Source of the DNA: Bacteroides ovatus
Lineage (GTDB): Bacteria; Bacteroidota; Bacteroidia; Bacteroidales; Bacteroidaceae
Direction of reading: 5' to 3'
NCBI GenBank assembly: GCA_030844565.1
Contig: JAUUNK010000028.1
Location: forward strand, 1 to 37,410
Length of the DNA: 37,410 bases
The notes below the pieces were generated by a model that saw only the letters and a list, made by a program, of their open reading frames with translations, did not search any database and was not told where the DNA came from. Shown piece by piece: positions 7,597 through 16,683 of this stretch (the first letter of the stretch is position 1; each line of letters begins with the position of its first letter). The position numbers and the translations under genes are program-made.

Positions 7597-10149
7597 ATGA
7601 AGAAGCATTTCTTTATTCTTTTTTTTACATTCGTACTAGGTAACCTGGCTTGGGCACAGACAGCAGCTCAGACAAATTCTAACATCGCTTACCAAGATTC
7701 ACAAGTGCGTTTCACCGTTATCACGAACGGAGTTATCCGTATGGAATGGACGCCAAACGGGAACTTCACCGACCAACCGTCTTTTTTATGTGTCAACCGG
7801 AAGTATCCCCATGCCGATTATAAAGTGCGGAAAGGCGGTTCGTGGATAGAAATCACCACGTCCAAAATGAAGATGAAATACAAAAAGAACAGTGGAGAAT
7901 TCACCGAAAACAACCTGCTTATCACAGCCGCCAAAGGTCAAATGCCTTTCACCTGGAAACCGGGCACGGTGCAGAAAGGCAACCTGAAAGGAACGTATCG
8001 TACACTGGACGGCTATGACGGCGAAATCTTTGTCGGCAACGGACACAGCAACGGCGACCACAAGCCCATGCCCATCGAAGACGGCATCCTGGCAACAGAC
8101 GGCTGGACGCTCATAGACGATTCAAAGAACCTGCTTTTCGACAACTCCGACTGGCCCTGGGCTATGGAACGCCCCGTAAAAGAAGGACAAGACTTCTACT
8201 TCATGGCTTACGGACACGATTACAAAGCTGCATTAAAAGACTTTACGGTGTTTGCCGGCAAAGTTCCTCTCCCTCCCCGTTACGCTTTCGGCTACTGGTG
8301 GTCCCGCTATTGGAGCTATTCGGACGATGAGATGCGCAATCTGGTAGATAACTTTCATCACTACGATATTCCTTTGGACGTGTTGGTGGTAGACATGGAC
8401 TGGCATTATGTGGAACCGGGCAAAGGCGGATGGACGGGATATACCTGGAACCGCCGATTGTTCCCCGACCCTGCCGGCTTCCTCAAATATCTTAAAGATA
8501 ATGACTTGCAAATCACACTCAACCTGCATCCCGCCGGTGGCATTGAACCCTACGAAGAGAAATACAACGACATGGCTAAATGGATGCAAATAGACCCTGC
8601 CTCTAAAAAAAGAATAGACTACATCGGGTCGGACAAACGATTCATGAGCGGATGGTTGCAAACGATTCTCCAACCGATGGAGAAAAACGGTGTAGACTTC
8701 TGGTGGCTAGACTGGCAACAACATCCCTTCGACCCGAAAATAAAGTCCCTCGACAATACGTGGTGGATTAATTATGTATTCTTCTCAGGTATGGAACGCA
8801 ACCGCCAGACTCGTCCTCTGCTCTACCATCGCTGGGGCGGACTGGGCAACCACCGCTATCAAATCGGTTTCTCCGGCGACTCTTACAGCACCTGGAAGAG
8901 CCTCGCTTTCCAACCTTATTATAACTCCACTGCTTCCAACGTGCTCTATGGATACTGGAGCCACGACTTAGGAGGGCATCAGTTTGCTCAGGGAGCCCGG
9001 GAACTGGATAAAGAACTCTTTGTCCGCTGGATGCAATTCGGCGCCATGAGCCCCATTATGCGCACGCACTCCATGAAAAGCGCTGCTATGAACAAAGAAC
9101 CATGGGTATTTAATAAAGAATATATGGACGTACTGCGCCAGACGATTCATCAACGTTATCAGCTTGCCCCGTATATTTACACAATGGCACGCAAAACGTA
9201 TGACGAAGGCATCTCCCTTTGCCGCCCACTCTACTATGACTATCCGGAGAGCCGCGAGGCCTATGACTTCAAAAGCCAATACATGTTTGGAGATCAGTTG
9301 CTTATCGCCCCTATAAGCAGCCCGATGAAAGAGGGTTTTGCCTCTCTCAACGTGTGGCTACCGGCAGGAAACGATTGGTACGAATGGCATACAGGAACTC
9401 TACTCAAAGGTGGACAAACAGTGGAACGTTCCTTTATGCTGGATGAATATCCCGTATATGTAAAAGCCGGAGCCATCTTACCGTTCTACGAGAATGTTAA
9501 AAACCTGCGCAGAAATGACGAGACGGTGGTAGTACACGTATTTCCCGGCAATGCCAACAGTGATTTCGACTTTTACGAGGACCACGGGAACGACCAGTCG
9601 TATGCTACACAATATGCCACTACGCACCTTGCCTCCAACCGCACAGACAATGAATTGACCGTAAACATCGGCGCACGAAAAGGAAACTATCCCGGCATGC
9701 CTGCCCACCGGACTTACAAAATAAAAGTGCTCGGTTCTGCCATTCCCCAATCAGTGAAAGTCAACGGGCAACCCGTAGACTATACTTACGAAGGCAACGA
9801 CTTGGCATTGACACTCACCCTGCCCGTCACCGATTGTAACATGGAGAAGACCGTTCAAATCACCTATCCCACAGGCATTCCCGAACTGACAGACGGACTT
9901 TACGGAAAGTTTAAGCGCCTCAAGAAGAGCTTTGTTGCCATGAAATACCGCCATGCCGGCATCGACTATATCGAAGAACTCGGTAACATGGAATCCATCG
10001 GCAGAGCAGTTACTTATTATCCGGCGGAATTCAATAGCCGCATTGAAACCTTCCGGCAGAATTACAACCGCCTGCCCGAGTTGCTCGAGAAACAACGCCT
10101 GAACGAAGGAGACCGAAAGTGGTTCTTGCAATCGGTAGATTGGAAATAA
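7597..10149 (+). CDS. GH31 family alpha-glycosidase (secreted)
   Basis: An 850-aa protein with a signal peptide ending at about LAWAQ (residue 21), so periplasmic or exported. The order is the N-terminal beta-sandwich of GH31 (about 30-225), the (beta/alpha)8 barrel beginning PRYAFGYWWSRYWSY (about 228), and beta-sandwich C-terminal domains with a DUF5110-like region after about residue 590. In the barrel, VDFWWLDWQQ places the expected nucleophile at Asp372. RYQIGFSGDSYSTW gives Asp428 as the likely acid/base, and YWSHDLGGH matches the GH31 D-(I/L)-G-G motif. The nucleophile context (WLDWQQ rather than the W-x-D-M-N-E of alpha-glucosidases or K-x-D-F-G-E of alpha-xylosidases) leaves the sugar specificity open. 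About 105 extra residues follow the last canonical domain. It is first in an operon with GH127 (39-bp gap), which suggests action on a side-chain-rich plant glycan. Confidence 0.88.
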   Translation: MKKHFFILFFTFVLGNLAWAQTAAQTNSNIAYQDSQVRFTVITNGVIRMEWTPNGNFTDQPSFLCVNRKYPHADYKVRKGGSWIEITTSKMKMKYKKNSGEFTENNLLITAAKGQMPFTWKPGTVQKGNLKGTYRTLDGYDGEIFVGNGHSNGDHKPMPIEDGILATDGWTLIDDSKNLLFDNSDWPWAMERPVKEGQDFYFMAYGHDYKAALKDFTVFAGKVPLPPRYAFGYWWSRYWSYSDDEMRNLVDNFHHYDIPLDVLVVDMDWHYVEPGKGGWTGYTWNRRLFPDPAGFLKYLKDNDLQITLNLHPAGGIEPYEEKYNDMAKWMQIDPASKKRIDYIGSDKRFMSGWLQTILQPMEKNGVDFWWLDWQQHPFDPKIKSLDNTWWINYVFFSGMERNRQTRPLLYHRWGGLGNHRYQIGFSGDSYSTWKSLAFQPYYNSTASNVLYGYWSHDLGGHQFAQGARELDKELFVRWMQFGAMSPIMRTHSMKSAAMNKEPWVFNKEYMDVLRQTIHQRYQLAPYIYTMARKTYDEGISLCRPLYYDYPESREAYDFKSQYMFGDQLLIAPISSPMKEGFASLNVWLPAGNDWYEWHTGTLLKGGQTVERSFMLDEYPVYVKAGAILPFYENVKNLRRNDETVVVHVFPGNANSDFDFYEDHGNDQSYATQYATTHLASNRTDNELTVNIGARKGNYPGMPAHRTYKIKVLGSAIPQSVKVNGQPVDYTYEGNDLALTLTLPVTDCNMEKTVQITYPTGIPELTDGLYGKFKRLKKSFVAMKYRHAGIDYIEELGNMESIGRAVTYYPAEFNSRIETFRQNYNRLPELLEKQRLNEGDRKWFLQSVDWK

Positions 10150-10188
10150 CTTCCCGCCGACTACATTCACCTTAATTTTACGATACAC

Positions 10189-12258
10189 ATGAAGACAATT
10201 AAGAAATGCGGAGTCATCCTAACCCTGTCTGTAGCCACAGGTGCTGTCTCCACCATCTACGCCCAGAAACCGATGGGAAAAGTAACCTTTGTGGAAGCAA
10301 AAAATGTACAGATAGACGATCCATTCTGGTCGCCTAAAATGGAATTGTGGAAGACAGTTACCATCCGCGACATATTAGATAAGTTTGAAGGAAAACACGT
10401 GCACGAACCTGGCAACCACAATGTTATCTCGAACTTTGACCAAGTGGGACAAGGTAGCACAGGAACCCGGGGACATGTAGGTCTGCCTTGGTTCGACGGA
10501 CTCATCTACGAATCTATCCGCGGTATAGCCGACTATCTGGTTATCTATCCTGACAAAGAACTGGAAGCACGAATCGATAATTATATCGACCGCATAGCCA
10601 CTGCACAGGCAGCAGATGCCGACGGATACATTGACACTTACACTACACTGAACGAACCTGAACACCGCTGGGGCGAAAACGGAGGTTTCCTGAGATGGCA
10701 ACACGACGTGTACAATGCCGGCATGTTGGTGGAAGCAGCCGTACATTACTATCAGGCAACCGGAAAGACCAAACTACTGACTGTTGCCACTCGCTTAGCT
10801 AATTATATGTCACGCTACATGGGAGCTTCTCCTAAAAAGAACACCGTCCCCTCCCACTCCGGTCCGGAAGAAGCCGTCATCAAGCTATACTGGCTGTACA
10901 AGCAACACCCCGAACTGAAAACACAAGTCGGAGTACCCCTCAACGAGGATGAATATTGGAAACTTGTCACCTTCTGGATAGAGAACCGCGGACACCACTG
11001 CGGATACCCGCTCTGGCAGGGCTGGGGTAACCAGAAAGCGGAGCAATGGATTAAAGAGAACCGATATGCCGATGCCCAATACGGTCCCCACTCCCGCCCC
11101 ACATGGGGAGAATATGCACAAGATTCCCTTCCCGTATTCGACCAGCCGACTATCGAAGGTCATGCCGTACGCGCCACCTTGCTGGCAACCGGCATCGCCA
11201 CTGCCGCCCTCGAAAACCACTCTTCACCGTACATCGCCACCGCCAAGCGGTTATGGGAGAATATGGTGGGGAAACGAATGTTCGTCACCGGAGGCGTGGG
11301 TGCTATACACGAAGACGAGAAATTCGGACCGGACTACTACCTGCCCGCCAACGCCTACCTGGAAACCTGCGCAGCTATCGGTGCCGGATTCTTTAGCCAA
11401 CGGATGAACGAATTGACCGGAGAAGGAAAATACATAGACGAACTGGAGCGCATACTCTACAACAGCGCCCTGACCGCTGTCTCTCTTTCGGGAAACCACT
11501 ATACTTACCAGAATCCACTGAATGCCGACGGACACAATCGTTGGGAATGGCATAGCTGTCCCTGCTGCCCTCCCATGTTCCTGAAGTTCACCGGAGCTTT
11601 CCCTGGATTCATCTACTCACAGGATGCCAAAGGCATTTATGTGAACCTGTTTGTAGGTAGCAAGACTCAGGTAGAACTAGGCAAAGGGAAAGAAATCGGA
11701 CTCCAACAAGTAACGGAATATCCGTGGGATGGCTCGGTACAACTTACCGTAACCCCGCAAAAGCCCATGAAGTTCCCGCTTCATATCCGTATCCCCGGCT
11801 GGGCGCAGGGAATAGAGAATCCTTATGGCCTATATGAATCCAATCTAAAGGGTGACATGAAGCTTTCTGTAAACGGTCAGCCCGTATCCATGAAAATCAA
11901 AGATGGATATGCAGAAATTAACCGCAAGTGGAACCCCGGTGACCGGGTGATACTGGAACTTCCGATAGAACCGCGTATCATCACGCCCCATCCGCAAATC
12001 AAAGAACTGACGCAACAAGTGTCACTGGCATCCGGTCCTGTGGTTTACTGTATCGAGAGTTGCGACAATCCCCAGCTCCCGCAATGGAAAATAGCATCAG
12101 ATTCCAAATGTACCCTCAGCAGGCAGCATCCTCAATTTCATGACGCCAATGTGATACGCATCAGCCAAAAGGGAGGAAATGGAACAGCTATTCCTTATTA
12201 TATGGTAGCAAACAGAGATAAAGACAGTAGCCACCGGGTGTGGATACCCAAACAATAA
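10189..12258 (+). CDS. GH127-type beta-L-arabinofuranosidase (DUF1680), secreted
   Basis: A 689-aa protein with a signal peptide (about 1-25, ending STIYAQ). The family is an (alpha/alpha)6 barrel with C-terminal beta domains and uses a zinc-bound cysteine as nucleophile. The expected metal and catalytic ligands are visible: Glu392 and Cys394 in AYLETCAA, and the Cys459-Cys460 pair in WHSCPCCPPM. The first Cys of the pair is the predicted nucleophile by analogy with HypBA1. The active-site stretch HRWGENGGFLRWQHDVYNAG (about 159-178) is also typical. Characterised relatives release beta-L-arabinofuranose, or aceric-acid-type sugars from RG-II, so the exact substrate is open. It lies between GH31 and the MG2 protein with gaps of 39 and 12 bp, clearly cotranscribed. 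Confidence 0.88.
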   Translation: MKTIKKCGVILTLSVATGAVSTIYAQKPMGKVTFVEAKNVQIDDPFWSPKMELWKTVTIRDILDKFEGKHVHEPGNHNVISNFDQVGQGSTGTRGHVGLPWFDGLIYESIRGIADYLVIYPDKELEARIDNYIDRIATAQAADADGYIDTYTTLNEPEHRWGENGGFLRWQHDVYNAGMLVEAAVHYYQATGKTKLLTVATRLANYMSRYMGASPKKNTVPSHSGPEEAVIKLYWLYKQHPELKTQVGVPLNEDEYWKLVTFWIENRGHHCGYPLWQGWGNQKAEQWIKENRYADAQYGPHSRPTWGEYAQDSLPVFDQPTIEGHAVRATLLATGIATAALENHSSPYIATAKRLWENMVGKRMFVTGGVGAIHEDEKFGPDYYLPANAYLETCAAIGAGFFSQRMNELTGEGKYIDELERILYNSALTAVSLSGNHYTYQNPLNADGHNRWEWHSCPCCPPMFLKFTGAFPGFIYSQDAKGIYVNLFVGSKTQVELGKGKEIGLQQVTEYPWDGSVQLTVTPQKPMKFPLHIRIPGWAQGIENPYGLYESNLKGDMKLSVNGQPVSMKIKDGYAEINRKWNPGDRVILELPIEPRIITPHPQIKELTQQVSLASGPVVYCIESCDNPQLPQWKIASDSKCTLSRQHPQFHDANVIRISQKGGNGTAIPYYMVANRDKDSSHRVWIPKQ

Positions 12259-12270
12259 CTCCATAGATAT

Positions 12271-14823
12271 ATGAAAACTAAGCAACTCTTATTCTTGCTC
12301 CCGCTATACGCTCTCTTTGCAATGGCGGCATCAGGAGAAAATCCTCCGGCAAAGGCAATATTTGCGCAATACATGCAGCAGGCGCAAAACTTCGCAGACA
12401 CTTATCCCCGGGAGAAAGCGTATCTGCATTTTGACAACACGAGTTATTATGTAGGAGATACCATCTGGTTCAAAGCCTACGTGACCTATGCAGGAATACA
12501 AGTTTTCAGCCCCATCAGCCGCCCGCTCTATGTGGAATTGGTGGACCAAACAGGACACGTCGCTGACAAACAGATTGTGAAACTGGAGCAAGGAGAAGGA
12601 CATGGGCAGTTCTTGCTCTCCAAATCGCTGTTGTCAGGCTACTATGAAGTGCGTGCCTATACCCGCTGGATGCTCGCTTTTGACGAACCGGAGTATTTCT
12701 CGCGCACCTTCCCCATTTATCAGCTTGCCAATAGCGACAAGCTGGAACGCAATATCAGCACCTACACGCTGAGTCCATCCATGAAAACACGTCCTGAAGA
12801 GACAAAAGAGAAACTCCTTATACGTTTCTTCCCCGAAGGCGGGCAATTGGTAGAAGGAATCACCTCCCGGGTAGCTTTCAAAGCAGAAAGCAAAAGTGAA
12901 AATGACCTGCGGATAACGGGAACCGTGTATACAAAAGAGGGAAAAGAGCTCGCTTCATTCGAAACCCTTCACGATGGAATGGGACGCTTTGAATACACGC
13001 CCTCCGCACAACCCGCTTTTGCAAAAGTCACTTTCCTGGGAAAAGACTATGAATTTCCTCTTCCCCAGGCATTGCCTGCCGGATATGTGCTGAAGGCAAG
13101 CGCACAAGGAGGAGGACTTTCAGTGAAAGTATCCAGCAACGCTTCCACCCCACAGGATACTTTGGCTGTCTTCATCAGCCATCAAGGGCGTCCCTATACC
13201 TGCCAACTGGTGAAATGCCAGCCGGGAGAATCACAAGAATTCACCCTGCCTATCCGTAAACTTCCGGCAGGTATCATCCAGGTCAGCCTTATCGACCGGG
13301 CGGGGAATACGTTGTGCGATCGCTTTGTATTCGGCTATCCGCGCGCTCCGCTGCAAATAGAGACTGTCGGATTGAAAAAGATTTATGTCCCTTACGACCC
13401 CATACGCTTTGAATTTCTCGTAACCAATGCTCTCGGAGAGCCCGTCAACTCCCGTCTATCCGTCAGCATCCGCGACGCCCTCCGTTCAGACTATCTGGAA
13501 TATGATAACAATCTCTTCACCGACCTCCTGCTGACGTCAGACCTCAAAGGCTACATCCATCAACCGGGCTACTATTTCGCCGACTCTTCTCCCCGCAAAC
13601 AGGAAGAGTTGGACGTACTGCTACTGGTACACGGATGGCGCAAATACGACATGAGCCAATGCATAGGTACGAAACCTTTCAGCCCGCGGCAAACACCTGA
13701 ACCCCACCTGGCACTCCAGGGACAAGTGAAATCGACCATTTTCAAAAATAAATTGAAGAACATCGCACTGAGCGTAATGGTAAAGAAAGATGAAGGAATC
13801 ATCACCGGCGAAACTGTCACCGACGACAATGGTTGCTTCAGCATTCCGATGGAAGACTTCGAAGGATTGCTGGACGCCGTGATTCAAACCCGCAAAGTGG
13901 GTAAAGAACACAACAAAGATGCCTCTATCCTCATCGACCGCAATTTCTCCCCTGCTACCCGAGCATACGGCTATAAAGAAATACATCCGCAATGGACTCA
14001 AACAGAAGAGTGGCAGGAGGAGACTGAAAACTTCGACTCCCTCTACATGGACTCTCTCCGCCGGGTGGACGGACTCCAACTGCTGGGCGAAGTGGAAATC
14101 AAGAGCAAGCGCCGGAATATAAACACCAACATGGCTACCAAGATTAAAGAACAAAGCATGGATGCTTACTATGACATAAGGGAAGAAGTAGACCTGCTAC
14201 GCGATAAAGGTAAAGTGGTGACTACCATCCCTGAATTAATGGAAAAACTGACTCCCCTATTCCACTGGGAACGCTCTACGGATGAATGCACCTACCGTCA
14301 GAAACCCATCTGTTACATCATGGACAACCGGATTTTATCTGAAACAGAAGTAAAAATGATGCTAACGGAAGTGGACGGACTGGCTTCCATCCTTATCAGC
14401 AAAGGCACTGGAGGCGTGAGCGAGGAGATTATCGAAAACACAAAAATATCCAATTCAAGCGACGTGGATATTACTGCTCTCGATAAGTACATTCTCTTCT
14501 ACCTGTTTCCCCTGCCCCGTCGGGATGTGTGGAACAAACACCAGACTGCCGCCCTTGGCACCCGGCAAACGGTACTTCAAGGATATACCCATCCCCTTGC
14601 ATATTATGCACCTGCTTATCCGGTGAAAGAACTGTATATGGATAAGGTGGACAAGCGACGCACTCTTTACTGGAACCCTTCGCTGCAAACTGATGCCAAC
14701 GGAAGAATTGTGATTCAATGCTATAACAACCAATATTCTACTCCACTCATCATCCAAGCAGAAACGTTGAGCGAAGACGGTAGAGTAGGAAGCATGACTT
14801 ATTCGACTTTAACGACGGAATAA
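12271..14823 (+). CDS. Large secreted MG2/plug-like protein in the GH31-GH127 operon
   Basis: An 850-aa protein with a signal peptide (about 1-20). Residues about 45-150 resemble the MG2 domain of alpha-2-macroglobulins (KAYLHFDNTSYYVGDTIWFK; then GHGQFLLSKSLLSGYYEVRA). Several Ig-like beta domains follow (about 175-470), including a carboxypeptidase-regulatory-like segment (about 500-560). Residues about 650-740 look like a TonB plug domain (TTIPELMEKL, ICYIMDNR, EVDGLASILISKG), and the end is a second macroglobulin-like strand set (NGRIVIQCYNNQYSTPLII). There is no C-terminal beta-barrel, so it is not a transporter. Such proteins are common in Bacteroides and their role is unknown; a scaffold or TonB-linked envelope function is inference. 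It starts 12 bp after the GH127 stop, so it is the last operon gene. Convergent with the AbiE toxin gene. Confidence 0.7.
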   Translation: MKTKQLLFLLPLYALFAMAASGENPPAKAIFAQYMQQAQNFADTYPREKAYLHFDNTSYYVGDTIWFKAYVTYAGIQVFSPISRPLYVELVDQTGHVADKQIVKLEQGEGHGQFLLSKSLLSGYYEVRAYTRWMLAFDEPEYFSRTFPIYQLANSDKLERNISTYTLSPSMKTRPEETKEKLLIRFFPEGGQLVEGITSRVAFKAESKSENDLRITGTVYTKEGKELASFETLHDGMGRFEYTPSAQPAFAKVTFLGKDYEFPLPQALPAGYVLKASAQGGGLSVKVSSNASTPQDTLAVFISHQGRPYTCQLVKCQPGESQEFTLPIRKLPAGIIQVSLIDRAGNTLCDRFVFGYPRAPLQIETVGLKKIYVPYDPIRFEFLVTNALGEPVNSRLSVSIRDALRSDYLEYDNNLFTDLLLTSDLKGYIHQPGYYFADSSPRKQEELDVLLLVHGWRKYDMSQCIGTKPFSPRQTPEPHLALQGQVKSTIFKNKLKNIALSVMVKKDEGIITGETVTDDNGCFSIPMEDFEGLLDAVIQTRKVGKEHNKDASILIDRNFSPATRAYGYKEIHPQWTQTEEWQEETENFDSLYMDSLRRVDGLQLLGEVEIKSKRRNINTNMATKIKEQSMDAYYDIREEVDLLRDKGKVVTTIPELMEKLTPLFHWERSTDECTYRQKPICYIMDNRILSETEVKMMLTEVDGLASILISKGTGGVSEEIIENTKISNSSDVDITALDKYILFYLFPLPRRDVWNKHQTAALGTRQTVLQGYTHPLAYYAPAYPVKELYMDKVDKRRTLYWNPSLQTDANGRIVIQCYNNQYSTPLIIQAETLSEDGRVGSMTYSTLTTE

Positions 14824-14850
14824 TACGCACCAGGATTTTATCACAGTACA

Positions 14851-14970
14851 GACAGGATTTTGCCTATATAGTGGCAATGTTTTGCCAATATATAGGCAAT
14901 ACAGTGCCGCTATATTGGCAATACAGTGCCGCTATATTGGCAAGACGTTGCCAAACTATTGGCAATAATA
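14851..14970. repeat. Array 2: five 22-bp hairpin units between convergent genes
   Basis: Units start at 14851, 14873, 14895, 14917 and 14939, with a partial sixth at 14961. Units 3 and 4 are identical (GGCAATACAGTGCC plus CTATATT context). The others keep the GGCA...TGCC inverted arms with variable loops (for example GGCAATGTTTTGCC and GGCAAGACGTTGCC). The period is exactly 22 bp throughout. The array lies between the convergent MG2 gene (ends 14823) and the AbiEii gene (ends 14994). It may act as a terminator or RNA-stability element for both, or be a binding array. Confidence 0.75.
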
Positions 14971-14993
14971 CGTTCTACTACACTCTACTAAGA

Positions 14994-15788
14994 CTACTTT
15001 CGTAATCTCTCTATAAGCACCTCTTTTATAAGTGCATACCCCTCCGGGGCATTAAATATTTCTCCAGGACGTATCAACCCTTGAATATCGCCCAAGAAAT
15101 CGGCATCATTCATTTTTTCTTCTAGATTTAAAATAAACTGCTTATAAGTAGGAGATTGTCCGGCAACAAAGTCCATATACCGTTTATAACACTGAATAAT
15201 TTCATCAGCATCCACATCTTGTATAGTCAAAGCCTTATATAAATCAAAGAGATCGCGACCTTTCTTCCGCTGATAAAGTGCCCGGAGCTTAGTACCTAAC
15301 AGCTCATTTAAATGATAAGTGGTTAGCTCACATTCTCCTGTAAACCAACTATTTTCAACTCGAAAAGGAACTTTAACCAATCCCAATTCATTAAAATGCT
15401 CAAAACAATTAATTTCCACTTTTAAACGAATAGGCACAATAGGAGGTATTTCCGATTCCATACGAAAAAGCATCGTGTTGTTATACTTCTTTTGTTTAGT
15501 TACCCGATCGGGAAGAAAATTTAATATTTCTCCTAGCCTATACATCACAGGTTTTATCGGCTCCGGATTGATTTGCACAAGATCAATGTCTTCACTATAC
15601 CTAGGTTGTGGAGAAAGGTATAATTTATGTAAGGCAGTCCCCCCTCTAAATGCTAATTTGGAAGCTAGAAAATCATCACTAAAAATAGCTACCAGTGCAC
15701 GGCTAATAATAAGATCTTGCTCTACTTGTTCATTTGTATTCCATGGAACGTGCGTTCTCCATTGAATAATAGCTGCCCTGTTTATCAT
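14994..15788 (-). CDS. abiEii: AbiEii-family nucleotidyltransferase toxin
   Basis: A 264-aa cytoplasmic protein of the AbiEii/AbiGii (MNT-like, DUF1814) family, the toxin of type IV toxin-antitoxin and abortive-infection systems. The nucleotidyltransferase motifs are intact: FRGGTALHKLY (residues 47-57), RYSEDIDLVQI (63-73, the two catalytic Asp), KVEIN (123-127) and the C-terminal motif LLGTKLRALYQRKKGRDLFDL (163-183) with its conserved Lys and Asp. Relatives inhibit growth by modifying RNA or using GTP; the target is not predictable here. The start overlaps the upstream antitoxin stop by 4 bp, so translation is coupled. The length is normal for the family and no damage is visible. Confidence 0.92.
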   Translation of the reverse strand: MINRAAIIQWRTHVPWNTNEQVEQDLIISRALVAIFSDDFLASKLAFRGGTALHKLYLSPQPRYSEDIDLVQINPEPIKPVMYRLGEILNFLPDRVTKQKKYNNTMLFRMESEIPPIVPIRLKVEINCFEHFNELGLVKVPFRVENSWFTGECELTTYHLNELLGTKLRALYQRKKGRDLFDLYKALTIQDVDADEIIQCYKRYMDFVAGQSPTYKQFILNLEEKMNDADFLGDIQGLIRPGEIFNAPEGYALIKEVLIERLRK

Positions 15789-16591
15789 ACTTCATCTATT
15801 TCTATTTCAATATTTATATTTATTTTCCAACGCTTATCTGTATTTGTTTTTTCTGCCTGGGCATGTCGCGAACTCAGTGGAATATAGTTTAAACGTTTCT
15901 TATATTTCTGCAATTCATTGTATAATATATGTGCTTGTTGGGTTGCTTCAAGAACGTGGTCCAAAATAAATCCCAGCCGCTGAAGAGTAGCAACTGAAGT
16001 ATAGTCAAATAGTCCTTTAGATGCATCTGAAAAGTCAGTAATCTCTATCAGTTCGGCAAGCACAGTTGAAACTCTGGATAACCCGCCAACATATTGTTCA
16101 AATTGCACAAGATCTATTGCTGTTAATTCCGGATTAGAAAAAGTTATAGTCCCCGTTTCCGAATTCTTGGTCTGTAAATATGCATTTGGTAGATGATTGC
16201 GATATACCCAAGTCAGCACATGTTGTTTGCTCTCAGATACAGAAGATTTCGGAGGGATAGTCATAACAAATAGATTTTGCGGACGTTGGTGAGCCGCTCC
16301 CAACTGTTCTGCTGCACTTAATAAACAAATATAATAGGGCTTTCTCAAAAAGTGCATTAATTGCTCAATGTAATATACAGGCGGTACAATATTCTTAGCC
16401 GCATATTGTACTGGAATAATCACATAAAACCCTTTATAAACAGGCAAAATTTTCTTTTGCATCTTCAACCGATAAAGCTCGTTCTTAATAACCTGGTCGG
16501 ATGAATACACAAAATACTGACGAAGCTCATCGAAGCTAAAAGCCGAAACTCCATTAATCTCTCGTTGTCTAACCCATTCTCGAATTGTCAT
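15785..16591 (-). CDS. abiEi: AbiEi-family antitoxin and autorepressor
   Basis: A 268-aa cytoplasmic protein. The N-terminal ~75 residues form a winged-helix-like domain (AFSFDELRQYFVYSSDQVIKNELYRL, then KGFYVII). The AbiEi C-terminal domain follows (YYICLLSAAEQLGAAHQRPQ; later LTAIDLVQFEQYVGGLSRVSTVLAELIE). Known AbiEi proteins neutralise AbiEii without direct binding and repress their own promoter by binding inverted repeats. Here the start codon lies 14 bp from a 51-bp perfect palindrome (16605-16655) containing the likely -7 box. The C-terminus (about 245-268) is rich in K, N, I and E and may be disordered. Gene order and the 4-bp overlap with the toxin match classic AbiE loci. The pair is probably a horizontally acquired insertion between the GH operon and apbE. 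Confidence 0.9.
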   Translation of the reverse strand: MTIREWVRQREINGVSAFSFDELRQYFVYSSDQVIKNELYRLKMQKKILPVYKGFYVIIPVQYAAKNIVPPVYYIEQLMHFLRKPYYICLLSAAEQLGAAHQRPQNLFVMTIPPKSSVSESKQHVLTWVYRNHLPNAYLQTKNSETGTITFSNPELTAIDLVQFEQYVGGLSRVSTVLAELIEITDFSDASKGLFDYTSVATLQRLGFILDHVLEATQQAHILYNELQKYKKRLNYIPLSSRHAQAEKTNTDKRWKININIEIEIDEV

Positions 16592-16604
16592 TCTTCAAAT
16601 ATGC

Positions 16605-16655
16605 TAATTTAGTAGCAAAGGTAATCTAATTTAGATTACCTTTGCTACTAAATTA
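16605..16655. promoter_or_regulatory. 51-bp perfect palindrome: probable AbiEi operator/promoter
   Basis: Arms of 25 bp (16605-16629 and 16631-16655) are perfectly complementary around a single central base. Each arm contains TACCTTTG, a full match to the -7 consensus: at 16616-16623 reading leftward toward abiEi, and at 16637-16644 reading rightward. The leftward box would start transcription about 15-20 nt before the abiEi ATG. AbiEi repressors bind inverted repeats overlapping their own promoter, which this arrangement fits. It also lies just past the apbE stop (16684), so it could form a hairpin in the apbE transcript. Confidence 0.7.
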
Positions 16656-16683
16656 CGTATTTTCTTCACTCTCTAGAGGAAAA

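Noticed and set aside
14851..14970. CRISPR array
   Set aside because: The 22-bp units are contiguous with no unique spacers and no cas genes are nearby; the same applies to the arrays at 5988 and 30720.
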